The notes: generated from the sequence alone by a model not told the origin. Positions 38,801 through 46,434 are shown, numbered from the stretch's first letter. The stretch: DNA of 64,000 bases from Ramlibacter rhizophilus (GCF_004681965.1 NZ_SMLL01000008.1:124001-188000); one strand, 5' to 3'. Numbers and translations: made by a program.

Positions 38801-39289
38801 TCAGCGCGAAGCGCCGCCGGAGGCGCCGCCCGTGGTGCCGGTGCCGGTGGTGCCGGTCGTTCCGGTGGTGCCGGTCGTGGGAGCCGAACCGGAGCCCGTG
38901 GAGCCGCCGGCGCTGCCGCCCGACGATCCCGTGCCGCTGCCGCCCATGGTGGCGGAGCCGCCGGTGGTGCCGGAACCGGTGGTGGAGCCGGTGCTGCCGG
39001 CAGCGGTGTCGCTGCCCGTGCCGCCCGTGGTGCCAGTCGCGCCGGCCGAGCCCGTGGTCCCGCTCGTGCCGGAGGCGCTGCCACCGGCCGTGCTGTCGGT
39101 ACCGGTGGTGCCGCCGGCGGTCGGCGGCGTGGTGGTGCCCGTGGTGGGCGCCGGCACGACGACCACCGGAGGCGCCGTCGTGGTCGCTGCCGGCGTGACG
39201 GGCTCCTCGCGCCCGCAGGCGGCCAGGCTCAAGGTGGCGACGGCCAGCACGGGAAGCGCCAGGGTGCGCAGTTCAAGGTTTCTCTTCAT
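38801..39289 (-). CDS. Gly/Thr/Ser-repeat lipoprotein
   Basis: This 162-residue lipoprotein has a signal ending at Leu-Ala-Ala-Cys (residues 22-25), a short charged linker, a Val/Pro segment ('APPVVVVPAPTTG'), and about 110 residues made almost only of Gly, Thr and Ser, including a 'TTGTTGTTGTGTTGG' run. The DNA of that part is a degenerate tandem repeat of GG(C/T)AC(C/G)-like units. AGGAG precedes ATG 39289 by eight bases. No family is recognised. The composition resembles flexible cell-surface linkers. Confidence 0.75.
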   Translation of the reverse strand: MKRNLELRTLALPVLAVATLSLAACGREEPVTPAATTTAPPVVVVPAPTTGTTTPPTAGGTTGTDSTAGGSASGTSGTTGSAGATGTTGGTGSDTAAGSTGSTTGSGTTGGSATMGGSGTGSSGGSAGGSTGSGSAPTTGTTGTTGTTGTGTTGGASGGASR

Positions 39290-39377
39290 GGGATCACTCC
39301 TGTAGGTCTGGGTGGATGACGACAGGCATCTTGCCGGGCCATCCCGGGCCGGGCGCCGGGGCAGGTTCCCCCTCGCC

Positions 39378-39409
39378 TGTCGTCCCCCACTGTTGCCGCC
39401 TGTAGGACG
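39378..39409 (-). promoter_or_regulatory. Shared two-block promoter-like motif, copy 1
   Basis: On the minus strand GTCCTACA is followed after 17 bases by ACGACA. The second block lies 88 bases upstream of the Gly/Thr/Ser lipoprotein start at 39289. Three closely matching copies occur before other disordered-protein genes (40245-40276, 40850-40881, 44498-44528). Confidence 0.65.
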
Positions 39410-39417
39410 TGGCGTGA

Positions 39418-39918
39418 TCAGGCAAGCGCGGAGACCAGCACCTCTTCGCGCAGCGCCTCCGACACCGCTTCGAGCTCGCGGCGCCGCTCGCGCAGGCGCC
39501 GGCCCAGCAGCGCCAGGTCGGCACCGCAGCGGCGCAGGCGCGGGAACAGCCCGGCCTGCTGGCTCGCGATGTGCTGCTCGATGGTGTCGCACAGCCGCTC
39601 CACGCGCATGTCGTGCAGCGGGTCGTCCGCGCGCATCTGCAGCAGCCGCGCGATCAGGTCGCGGGCACGCAGGCGCAGGGCGTCCGTGTCCGCCGGCAGG
39701 GCCTGCGGCCCCAGGGCCTCGCGTGACAGGGGATCGAGCAGCTCTTCCTCCAGCCGGGCGTGGATGGTGAACTGGGTGCACAGCTGCTCTGCGAGCACCT
39801 TGCGCTGCGGCGCACTGCCCGGGGAGCCGCCCAGGGCTCGCCACTGCCGCGCCAGTAGGCGCATCTGCTCATGATCCTGCTCCATCTGGTCGATGGGGTC
39901 ATCCTGCACGTCGATCAT
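39418..39918 (-). CDS. Hemerythrin HHE-domain protein
   Basis: This 166-residue four-helix protein has hemerythrin-type metal residues: His16 in 'MEQDHEQM', His53 and Glu57 in 'FTIHARLEEELLDP', a His at 102, and His116 in 'TIEQHIASQQAGLFP'. In canonical members the last helix reads H-x3-E; here position 120 is Gln, so one carboxylate ligand may be missing. Such proteins bind O2, NO or iron, or act in stress resistance. It starts 27 bases after the upstream 77-residue disordered gene and is probably co-transcribed from motif copy 2. Confidence 0.85.
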   Translation of the reverse strand: MIDVQDDPIDQMEQDHEQMRLLARQWRALGGSPGSAPQRKVLAEQLCTQFTIHARLEEELLDPLSREALGPQALPADTDALRLRARDLIARLLQMRADDPLHDMRVERLCDTIEQHIASQQAGLFPRLRRCGADLALLGRRLRERRRELEAVSEALREEVLVSALA

Positions 39919-39945
39919 CGGCTCCTCCCAGGAGTGTTGTCGTTC

Positions 39946-40179
39946 TCAGCGGCGCCGTTCGGCGTCGGTCTTGCTCTGCTGCTTCATCGCGTTCTCGGCC
40001 GGCGTGCTGCCGCCCGTGGCGTGGCCCTCGGGCGGGGCCGAGGCGTCGGTGCCCGCATCCTCGGGCTGCATGTCCGTGGACGGGGTGGACTTGGTGCGGT
40101 CCTGCCGGTCGTCCGCCCGCGCCGCGCGCTCGCGGTCGCTGGTGTCCGGGCGCTCGGACTTGTCCGGATCGGGGGTCAT
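39946..40179 (-). CDS. Small disordered hydrophilic protein
   Basis: This 77-residue protein is rich in Asp, Glu, Arg, Ser, Thr and Pro and has no hydrophobic core, so it is predicted to be disordered. A good TGGAGG ribosome site lies seven bases before ATG 40179, supporting expression. It is the first gene of a short operon with hemerythrin. No family is recognised. It recalls small stress-induced hydrophilins by composition only. Confidence 0.7.
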   Translation of the reverse strand: MTPDPDKSERPDTSDRERAARADDRQDRTKSTPSTDMQPEDAGTDASAPPEGHATGGSTPAENAMKQQSKTDAERRR

Positions 40180-40244
40180 CGGGAACCTCCAGGTGAATAC
40201 GTTCGGAAAGCTCCCGCCACTCTAGGGAAGCTGTGCAGAAACCG

Positions 40245-40276
40245 TGTCGGCCCCGCACCGCCAGCCATGTAGGACG
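40245..40276 (-). promoter_or_regulatory. Shared two-block promoter-like motif, copy 2
   Basis: On the minus strand CGTCCTACA is followed after 17 bases by CCGACA, ending 66 bases upstream of the 77-residue disordered-protein start (40179). It is the only sizeable unexplained sequence in the 125-base gap. Confidence 0.65.
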
Positions 40277-40304
40277 GGAGAGGAAGGCACAGGAACCCCG
40301 GCGC

Positions 40305-40790
40305 TCAGGTCTTGCGCGGATCGCGCTTGCTGGCCGGATCGCTGGGTGCGTTGCGGTCCGACAGGCCGGGACCGGGCGCCGGGCCGACCGCGCCGGCGTC
40401 GCTGGGCCGGTCGCTCCAGGTGCCGCCCGTGCGGGTGGTGTTGCCGCGCGGCCGGTCTTCGTCGAAGTCGTCGAAATTCACCGAACCGCCGGCCAGGGGC
40501 TTGTCCTCGGCGGCCCCGTGGTCGCGCTGGTTGACGCCACTGGGCGCCACGAGGTCAGGCTGGCGGTCGCTGGTCACGCCGACCTTGCCCGGGCCTTCGC
40601 CCGCGTAGGGCTCGGTGCGCCGCTCGGTGGCGTTCTCGGCCGAACGTGGCGGCCGCTCTCCCTGCTCGTCGCTCGCGCCCTTGCCACGGGCATCGGACTG
40701 GCCGTCGGTGGCGTAGCGGTCCACGTCGGGGCTGGGACGGTCGGCCGACTTGTGCGGCACGCCGTCGCGGGAATCGTTCTGGTTGACCAT
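40305..40790 (-). CDS. Disordered hydrophilic protein
   Basis: This 161-residue protein is dominated by Asp, Gly, Arg, Pro, Ser and Glu with almost no aliphatic residues, so it should be unfolded. It begins 'MVNQNDSRDGVPHKSADRPS'. AAGGAG lies seven bases before ATG 40790. No domain is recognised. Its promoter region carries copy 3 of the shared motif, linking it to the neighbouring stress-like genes. Confidence 0.72.
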   Translation of the reverse strand: MVNQNDSRDGVPHKSADRPSPDVDRYATDGQSDARGKGASDEQGERPPRSAENATERRTEPYAGEGPGKVGVTSDRQPDLVAPSGVNQRDHGAAEDKPLAGGSVNFDDFDEDRPRGNTTRTGGTWSDRPSDAGAVGPAPGPGLSDRNAPSDPASKRDPRKT

Positions 40791-40849
40791 GAGGCACTCC
40801 TTGGGGCTGGTACAGCCCACGGATGCTCGGCGCGGCCCGTGGCCGAGGC

Positions 40850-40881
40850 TGTCGGTGTGCCGCGTCCGCGCGCGTAGGAAG
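40850..40881 (-). promoter_or_regulatory. Shared two-block promoter-like motif, copy 3
   Basis: On the minus strand CTTCCTACG is followed after 17 bases by CCGACA, ending 60 bases upstream of the disordered-protein start at 40790. It sits in the 119-base gap after the phosphatase gene. Confidence 0.62.
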
Positions 40882-40909
40882 CCCGCCTGCGCGCCTGCCT
40901 GGCGGCGGA

Positions 40910-41644
40910 TCAGGCCTGCAGGTACAGCGCGCGCAGGCGCTGGCGCTCGGGCTCGCGCAGGCCCAGCCCCTCGCGCAGGTAGGCATCGACGCCGCCGTGG
41001 TCCTGCTCGACGGCCTCGAAGGCGGCTTCGAGGAACTCGGCCCGCACGCTCCAGAGCACGGCGGCCACCTCGGGCGAGAGGCCCCAGGCGGTGCCGGGCG
41101 GCGCCTTCAGCCGCTGGTTGGTGGCCAGGTAGTCGCGCACGATGTCCTCGTGCGTGGCGCCCAGGGCGTGCAGCACGAGCGCGGCGGCGAAGCCCGTGCG
41201 GTCCTTGCCCGCGGTGCAGTGGAAGACCGTGGGCTCGTCCGAGTCGAGCAGCAGCTTGAAGAACTCGGCAAAACGCGAGGTGTGGCGGCGCACGAAGCCG
41301 CGGTAGGTGTCCTGCATGTGCGCCACCACCTCGGCCGGCGTGATCCGGTGGCCGGCCGCGAGCAGGTCCGAGAGCACCTGCACGATGGTCGGCTCGATGG
41401 ACAGGGCATGCACCTTCACCCGCGGCAGCGCGCAGACCGCGCTGCTGCGCTCCTGCTGGCCGCGGAAGTCGATCACCCGGCACACGCCCAGCGCCTGGAT
41501 CTGGCGCGCGTCCTCCGCGCCCAGGGCGCCCAGGTGGTCCGAGCGGAACAACACGCCGCGCCGCAGGGGCACCGAGGTGTGGACCTGCTCGGCCAGGTCG
41601 CGGAAATTGGGGGCGGCATCGACCGCGAAACGGGGGGTGGGCAT
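40910..41644 (-). CDS. Tyrosine-specific protein phosphatase (dual-specificity-like)
   Basis: This 244-residue protein carries the phosphatase P-loop 'VFHCTAGKDRTGFAAA' (HCx5RT form) and the upstream 'FRDLAEQVHTSVPLRRGVLF' with 'FRSDHLGAL', typical of bacterial PTPs of the MptpB/YP_family (PF13350). The Lys-Asp pair in the P-loop is usual for this branch, which can act on phosphoinositides as well as phosphoproteins. ATG at 41644 is chosen because it starts at the conserved part; the frame extends to 41725, overlapping the divergent DUF72 start. A link to the Wzc-like tyrosine kinase at 55 kb is possible but unproven. Confidence 0.87.
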   Translation of the reverse strand: MPTPRFAVDAAPNFRDLAEQVHTSVPLRRGVLFRSDHLGALGAEDARQIQALGVCRVIDFRGQQERSSAVCALPRVKVHALSIEPTIVQVLSDLLAAGHRITPAEVVAHMQDTYRGFVRRHTSRFAEFFKLLLDSDEPTVFHCTAGKDRTGFAAALVLHALGATHEDIVRDYLATNQRLKAPPGTAWGLSPEVAAVLWSVRAEFLEAAFEAVEQDHGGVDAYLREGLGLREPERQRLRALYLQA

Positions 41645-41723
41645 GGCCGGCCATTTTCCACCCAGCCGCGGCCGCGCGGGCGTCCGCGTCGATGCGGCCG
41701 GTGGCATGCGTTGTAATGCGGCC

Positions 41724-42632
41724 ATGTCCCGCTACCTGGTCGGCACCGCGTCCTGGACCGACAAGTCCCTGATCGACTGCGGCCGCTTCTACCCGCGCAA
41801 GACCATGAGCGCGCAGGACCGGCTGCGGTTCTACGCCAGCCGCTTCCCGATGGTGGAGGTGGACTCCAGCTACTACGCCATTCCCGCCCCGCAGACCGCG
41901 CAGCTCTGGGCCGAGCGCACGCCCGAGGGCTTCGAGTTCAACGTGAAGGCGTTCCGCCTTTTTACGGGCCATGCCACGCCGCAGCTCGTGCTGCACCAGG
42001 ACCTGCGCCAGGCCTTCGGCGCCGCCCTGCCCGACCCCTTCCACTGGCGCGACGCGCCGGACGAACTGATCGACGAACTGTGGCGCCGGCAGCTCGATGC
42101 GCTCGCGCCGCTGCGCGCGGCCGGCAAGCTCACGGCCGTGCACTTCCAGTTCGCGCCCTGGGTGGTGCGCAGCGCGCCGTGGCGAGACCACGTGGCCGAC
42201 TGCGTGCGGCGCATGGCGGACCACCTGGTGGCCGTGGAGTTCCGGCACGCGAGCTGGTTCCATGGCGCCCAGGTCATCCAGGACACCCTGGACTTCGAGC
42301 GCTCGCTGGGCGTGGTCCACACCGTGGTCGATGCGCCGCAGGGCTTCGCCAACACGGTGCCGGCCGTGTGGGAGGTCACGCGGCGCGAACTCGCCATCCT
42401 GCGCCTGCATGGGCGCAACCGGGCCACCTGGAACGTCCGGGGCGCCACCAGCGCCGCCGACCGCTTCAACTACCTGTACGAGGAGCAGGAGCTCGCCGAC
42501 CTGGTGCCGCCGCTGCGCGCCCTGGGCCGGCATGCGCAGAAGGTGCACGTCATCTTCAACAACAACATGGAGGACCAGGGGCAGGTGTGCGCCGCGCGCA
42601 TGGCGCAGCTGCTGGGCCAGGCCGACGGCTAG
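41724..42632 (+). CDS. DUF72 (YecE-like) protein
   Basis: This 302-residue TIM-barrel-like protein of the DUF72/YecE family has the typical 'YLVGTASWTDKSLIDCGRFY', 'EVDSSYYAIPAPQTAQLWAE', 'AVEFRHASWF' and 'HVIFNNNMEDQGQVCA' segments. The function of the family is not settled. ATG at 41724 gives the standard N-terminus; upstream in-frame codons are within the divergent phosphatase region. The two divergent genes share a 79-base intergenic region. Confidence 0.9.
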   Translation: MSRYLVGTASWTDKSLIDCGRFYPRKTMSAQDRLRFYASRFPMVEVDSSYYAIPAPQTAQLWAERTPEGFEFNVKAFRLFTGHATPQLVLHQDLRQAFGAALPDPFHWRDAPDELIDELWRRQLDALAPLRAAGKLTAVHFQFAPWVVRSAPWRDHVADCVRRMADHLVAVEFRHASWFHGAQVIQDTLDFERSLGVVHTVVDAPQGFANTVPAVWEVTRRELAILRLHGRNRATWNVRGATSAADRFNYLYEEQELADLVPPLRALGRHAQKVHVIFNNNMEDQGQVCAARMAQLLGQADG

Positions 42633-42668
42633 ACTCCGGCCGCGACCTTTTCGCCTATCGTTCACTCC

Positions 42669-43262
42669 ATGACTCCTAGATTGCTCCGCCCCCTGGCCTT
42701 CGCGCTCGCCGGCCTCCTGGCCACCAGCGCCTTCGCCCAACTCAAGCTCCCCGGCAGTGGCGGTGCCGCGGGCGCCTCCAGGCCGCCGGGCCTGACCAGC
42801 CCGGCGTCAACGCCTCCGGCACCCCCGCCGGCCGAAAGGGCCGCGGCCGAACGACCCGCGGCCGACAAGCCCGCCGCCGAACCCGCCCGCCCCGACGCCG
42901 CCGGCAACACGGCCGAGATGGAGCAGGCGGCCCAGCTCGCCGCCCAGGGCTGGCTGCTGCTGCTGGACCGGCGCGACTGGGGCACCGCCTACGACACCTC
43001 GGCCGCAATGTTCCGCTCGGCGGTGAAGCTGCCGCAGTGGATGGACGGCATTCCCAAGGTGCGCGCGCCGCTGGGCAAGGTGATCGAGCGCAAGCCGGTG
43101 GAGGCGGTGTACCGCGACAAGCTGCAGGGCCGCCCCGATGGCGACTACGTCACCATCCTGTTCGCCACGCAGTTCGAGAAGAAACCCGACGCCCAGGAGA
43201 TCCTCACCACCGTGCGCGAGCCCGATGGCAAGTGGCGGGTGACGGGCTACTCGACCCGCTGA
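42669..43262 (+). CDS. Secreted DUF4019-domain protein
   Basis: This 197-residue protein has a Sec signal (residues 1-23, ending 'ATSAFAQ'), a Pro/Ala-rich linker (residues 30-78), and a C-terminal DUF4019 domain (about 83-197). The domain shows 'LLLLDRRDWGTAYDTSAAMF', 'LGKVIERKPV' and 'DGKWRVTGYSTR'. The fold resembles stress- or toxin-immunity-like periplasmic domains of unknown role. It is monocistronic, with a hairpin terminator after it. Confidence 0.8.
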   Translation: MTPRLLRPLAFALAGLLATSAFAQLKLPGSGGAAGASRPPGLTSPASTPPAPPPAERAAAERPAADKPAAEPARPDAAGNTAEMEQAAQLAAQGWLLLLDRRDWGTAYDTSAAMFRSAVKLPQWMDGIPKVRAPLGKVIERKPVEAVYRDKLQGRPDGDYVTILFATQFEKKPDAQEILTTVREPDGKWRVTGYSTR

Positions 43263-43278
43263 CGCAGCGGCGTCCCTG

Positions 43279-43309
43279 GACCGTCGTGCCGCGGCAGGGC
43301 ACGACGGTC
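43279..43309. terminator. Bidirectional 12-bp hairpin terminator
   Basis: GACCGTCGTGCC (43279-43290) pairs exactly with GGCACGACGGTC (43298-43309) around a 7-base loop. It lies between the convergent DUF4019 gene and the Gly/Gln/Tyr-rich gene. On the plus strand a pyrimidine-rich stretch (TCCTTACTTC) follows. Confidence 0.75.
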
Positions 43310-43312
43310 TCC

Positions 43313-44404
43313 TTACTTCGAACGCGACGCGTCCTTGCCGCCCGTGGCGCTGCTCTCGCCGCGGCTCGCCTCAGAGGAACCGCTCATGGTCTGTCCGGCC
43401 GAGCCCATGCCGCTGGAGCCGTGCGGAACGTCGCGGCCTTGGCCGCCACCGAGGTCCTTGCTGCGTTCCTGGTCGCCTTCCCGAGCCTGCGCCTGCGCCT
43501 CGCGCGAAGGCGTGTCGGTCGCGCCGAAGTTCCCGCCGGTGCTGCTGCCGCTGCGGCCGCTCTGGCGCGCGGCGCGCCAGGAGTTGAACTCGTCGGAGAA
43601 ACGCCGGTAGCGGTCCTGCCGCCAGGATTCGTAGTCACGGTCCAGGTTGCGCAGCTGCTCTTCGCGCCATTGCTGGTAGTCGGGGTCGTGGTGGCCCTGC
43701 TGCCCGTGGGCCTGCTGGCCTTGCCCGTAGCCCTGCTGCCCGCCGTAGCCCTGCTGCCCGCCGTAGCCCGGCTGGCCGCCGCCGTAGCCGCCCGTCTGGC
43801 CGTAGCCGCCGTGACCGGCACCGCCGTGGCCGCCGGCCTGGCCGTGGCTGCCCTGCCCCATCTGGCCGCCGTACCCGCCTTGGCTGGACGTGCCGCCGTG
43901 GCCACCGCCGCCGTAAGGCTGATGCGCCTGGCCCTGCTGGCCGCCGTAGCCCTGTTGGCCTCCGTAGCCCTGTTGGCCGCCGTAACCCTGCTGGCTGCCA
44001 TAGCCGTGCTGACCACCGTAGACCTGGTCGCCGTAGCCGCGCGCGCCGCCATAAGGCTGCGATCCGCCGCCACCGGACTGGCCCCAGTAGCCGCCGCCCT
44101 GCGTGCCGCCGCGCTGGCTCTCGCCCGAGTCGCCGCCGCGGCCGCCGCCCCACTCGGAGCCGCCGCGTCCCATCGCGCGGCCGTCCTGGCCGCGGTTCCA
44201 GTCGTGGCTCTCGCCACCGCCGCCATAGCCGCCATAGCCGCCCGATTGCGGCGAGCCGAAGTCGCCGGTGCGTTGTCCGTAGCCGTGGGTGCGCGAGCCC
44301 GGCTCGCCTTGTGCCCCGCGCTGTTCGCGGTTCGGGTCCTGGGACTCGCTGCCCCAACGCCCCGGGTTCTGCCGATCGCGCTCGTCCTGATCGCGTGATG
44401 CCAT
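43313..44404 (-). CDS. Gly/Gln/Tyr-rich prion-like protein with conserved C-terminal segment
   Basis: This 363-residue protein has a charged start (residues 1-40), then about 200 residues (41-238) of Gly, Gln, Tyr, Ser and His, with tandem GYGGQQ units near 135-157 and 212-226. This composition resembles the prion-like domains of FUS-type RNA-binding proteins. Residues 239-277 ('DPDYQQWREEQLRNLDRDYE' and on to 'FNSWRAAR') form a charged, Trp/Tyr-containing helical segment that looks conserved; the remaining C-terminus is Ser/Gly/Glu-rich. There is no signal peptide. AGGAG precedes ATG 44404 by nine bases, and motif copy 4 lies 94 bases upstream. The function is unknown; self-assembly is an inference. 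Confidence 0.78.
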   Translation of the reverse strand: MASRDQDERDRQNPGRWGSESQDPNREQRGAQGEPGSRTHGYGQRTGDFGSPQSGGYGGYGGGGESHDWNRGQDGRAMGRGGSEWGGGRGGDSGESQRGGTQGGGYWGQSGGGGSQPYGGARGYGDQVYGGQHGYGSQQGYGGQQGYGGQQGYGGQQGQAHQPYGGGGHGGTSSQGGYGGQMGQGSHGQAGGHGGAGHGGYGQTGGYGGGQPGYGGQQGYGGQQGYGQGQQAHGQQGHHDPDYQQWREEQLRNLDRDYESWRQDRYRRFSDEFNSWRAARQSGRSGSSTGGNFGATDTPSREAQAQAREGDQERSKDLGGGQGRDVPHGSSGMGSAGQTMSGSSEASRGESSATGGKDASRSK

Positions 44405-44497
44405 GGTGTCGCTCCTGTGGAAGTCGTCATGCGACCCGGCCCGGGCAGCGCCCGCACCGGGAGACTCGTCACCATAGGTCGCACCCTTTTTCGCGCC

Positions 44498-44528
44498 TGT
44501 CGGACGGCGGCGGTGCGTGCGTAGGACG
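44498..44528 (-). promoter_or_regulatory. Shared two-block promoter-like motif, copy 4
   Basis: On the minus strand CGTCCTACG is followed after 16 bases by CCGACA, 94 bases upstream of the Gly/Gln/Tyr-rich protein start (44404). The spacing is one base shorter than in the other copies. It lies 12 bases beyond the ZIP gene stop. Confidence 0.62.
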
Positions 44529-44539
44529 CCCCGGAGGGC

Positions 44540-45400
44540 TCAATGCACGTGGGCCAGCGAGCTCACCAGCATGACCATTGCGATGCCGCCCAGCAGCCAC
44601 GCGATCTGCGTGGCGGTCGCCCGCGCGCCCAGGCGCTTCTGCAGCTGCGGCACGAGGTCGGCGAGGGCCACGTACACGAAGCTGCTGCTCGCGAGCGCGA
44701 GCAGGTAGGGCAGCCAGCCCTCCAGCCGCTCGACCAGCCACCAGCCCGTGATGCCACCCAGCATGGTGACCGAGCCGGCCAGACACACCTTCACCAGGGC
44801 GACGCGCCGGCTGCGGCTGGTCTGCTGCAGCACCACCAGGTCGCCGATGTGGTGCGGCACTTCGTGCGCCATCACCGACAGCGCCGCCACGACACCCAGG
44901 CGCAGGTCGGCCATGAAGGCCGAGGCGATGAGGATGCCGTCGCCGAAGCAGTGCACGCTGTCGCCGGTCAGCACGGTCCAGCCGCCGCCGGAGGACGCCT
45001 CGGCGCGATGGCCGTGGCCGTGGTGGGCGTGCGCGTGGCTGTGGGCGTGGCCGTGATGCCGGTCGGCATGATTGTGCGCGTGGCCGGCGGCCGGCGCGCC
45101 GTGCTCGTGCCCGTGGTGCCACAGCTCGGCCTTGTCCAGCAGGAAGAAGAACACCAGCCCGCCCAGCAGCACGGCGAACAGCTCCTTGGCGCCCGCCTCG
45201 CTCTCGATCGCCTCGGGCAGCAGGTGCATGAAGGCGGTGGCCAGCAGCGCGCCGGCGGCGAAGCTCAGGAGATGCTGCGCCGCCACCGGTTCACCGGCGA
45301 CCGCGCGCTCGCGCACGCCCAGCCGCATCAGCAGATCGGCGAGCAGCACACTGCCGATCCCCGCGCACAGGGTGGCCGTCACGATGGCAATCAGGTTCAT
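44540..45400 (-). CDS. ZIP-family metal transporter
   Basis: This 286-residue membrane protein imports divalent metal (usually Zn2+). It has about eight helices with metal sites 'DSVHCFGDGILIASAF' (His150, Asp154) and 'VMAHEVPHHIGDLV' (His179, Glu180, His183). A His-rich cytoplasmic loop spans residues 95-131 with more than a dozen His. ATG at 45400 is chosen because the alternative start at 45457 lies inside a terminator hairpin. The Asn of the usual HNxxDG motif is Cys here, which may affect metal preference. Confidence 0.9.
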   Translation of the reverse strand: MNLIAIVTATLCAGIGSVLLADLLMRLGVRERAVAGEPVAAQHLLSFAAGALLATAFMHLLPEAIESEAGAKELFAVLLGGLVFFFLLDKAELWHHGHEHGAPAAGHAHNHADRHHGHAHSHAHAHHGHGHRAEASSGGGWTVLTGDSVHCFGDGILIASAFMADLRLGVVAALSVMAHEVPHHIGDLVVLQQTSRSRRVALVKVCLAGSVTMLGGITGWWLVERLEGWLPYLLALASSSFVYVALADLVPQLQKRLGARATATQIAWLLGGIAMVMLVSSLAHVH

Positions 45401-45461
45401 CAACAATCGATGCGCGACCGGGCACGAGGCACCGGCGCGGCTGTCCCTCCAAAACATGCAA

Positions 45462-45524
45462 AAGCCGCCCCCATGGGGCGGCTTGTCGGTCGATCGGCCA
45501 GTCCGCCTGGTCGGCGGACTGGCC
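45462..45524 (-). terminator. Tandem hairpin terminators after the dienelactone hydrolase gene
   Basis: Two perfect hairpins follow the stop at 45538 on the minus strand. The first has arms 45496-45507 and 45513-45524 (12 bp, loop TGGTC). The second has arms 45462-45471 and 45475-45484 (10 bp), followed by TTTTGCATGTTTT. The second is a classical intrinsic terminator and isolates the ZIP gene. Confidence 0.85.
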
Positions 45525-45537
45525 CCAGGGTCTGTCC

Positions 45538-46434
45538 TCAGGCCACGCCGTGGCGCTCGAACCAGGCCAGCGCACGCTTCCAGCCATCTTCGGCCGGACC
45601 GCGCCGGAAGCTCGGGCGGTAGTCGGCGTGGAAGGCGTGGGGCGCGTCGGGGTAGATCACGAACTCCGAGGCCTTGGCCGCGGGACTTCCGCTGGCCAGG
45701 GCGGCCTTCATCTTATCAACCGTCTCCAGCGGGATGCCCGAGTCGGCCCCGCCGTACAGGCCCAGCACCGGCGCGCGCAGCTGGCCGGCGACGTCCACCG
45801 GATGGCGCGGCGTGAGCGGCGAGGCATTGCCCACCAGGCGGCCGTACCAGGCCACGCCCGCCTTGATGGGCGCATGCGCCGCATAGAGCCACACGATGCG
45901 GCCGCCCCAGCAGAAGCCGGTGATGCCGACGTCCTGGGTGTTGCCGCCGTTGCGGCCGGCCCATTCCACGGCGCCGTCCAGGTCGGCCATGACTTGTGCA
46001 TCGGGCACCTTGGACACGAGCTCGCCCATCAGGCGGGAGACTTCGCCGTAGCTCGCCGGGTCGCCCTGGCGCGCGTACAGCTCGGGCGCGATGGCGAGGT
46101 AGCCGGCGCGCGCGAAGCGCCGGGCCACATCCGCGACGTACTCGTGCACGCCGAAGATCTCGTGCACCACCAGCACCACCGGCAGCCCGGTGCGGCCGGC
46201 CGGCGCGGCGCGGAAGGCGGGCACCTTGAAGCCGTCCACCTCGTAGGTGATCTCGCCGGTCACCAGGCCGTCCGAAGGCGTCTTGATGGCCGACTGCGCC
46301 AGGATGGGCGCGGCCGCCGCCGCGAAGCCCACGCCGAGCGCACCACGCAGGGCGGCGCGGCGGCTGGGCCCCGACTCGTGGGCGCTGCCGGGCAGCAGGG
46401 AATCGAAATCGCTACGCAGGTCGTCTCTCAGCAC
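45538..46434 (-). CDS. Dienelactone hydrolase family protein, Tat-exported
   Basis: This 298-residue alpha/beta hydrolase shows the dienelactone hydrolase triad: nucleophile Cys in 'VGITGFCWGGRIVWLY', Asp in 'LYGGADSGIPLE', and His in 'APHAFHADYRPSF'. 'VVLVVHEIFGVHEYVADVAR' is the oxyanion region. A Tat-type signal ('SRRAALRGALGVGFAAAAAP') occupies about residues 25-50. The start is GTG 46434, preceded by AAGGAG seven bases away; the long upstream open frame is not coding. Family members hydrolyse dienelactones in chlorocatechol breakdown. Export to the periplasm makes a broader esterase role likely. Confidence 0.88.
   Translation of the reverse strand: MLRDDLRSDFDSLLPGSAHESGPSRRAALRGALGVGFAAAAAPILAQSAIKTPSDGLVTGEITYEVDGFKVPAFRAAPAGRTGLPVVLVVHEIFGVHEYVADVARRFARAGYLAIAPELYARQGDPASYGEVSRLMGELVSKVPDAQVMADLDGAVEWAGRNGGNTQDVGITGFCWGGRIVWLYAAHAPIKAGVAWYGRLVGNASPLTPRHPVDVAGQLRAPVLGLYGGADSGIPLETVDKMKAALASGSPAAKASEFVIYPDAPHAFHADYRPSFRRGPAEDGWKRALAWFERHGVA

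Noticed and set aside
38377..39084. Longer version (235 codons) of the Pro/Gly-rich lipoprotein
   Set aside because: The extra N-terminus overlaps the upstream lipoprotein gene and would hide the lipoprotein signal beginning at 38799.
38832..39160. Repeated short units considered as a CRISPR array or minisatellite
   Set aside because: Units are very short and degenerate with no unique spacers, and lie in frame within a lipoprotein gene.
43037..44398. 453-codon plus-strand frame opposite the Gly/Gln/Tyr-rich gene, Ala/Val/Leu-rich like a membrane protein
   Set aside because: The hydrophobic look is the complement of Gly/Gln/Tyr repeats. The minus frame has a ribosome site, an upstream motif and a terminator; still, this is the least certain strand choice in the window.
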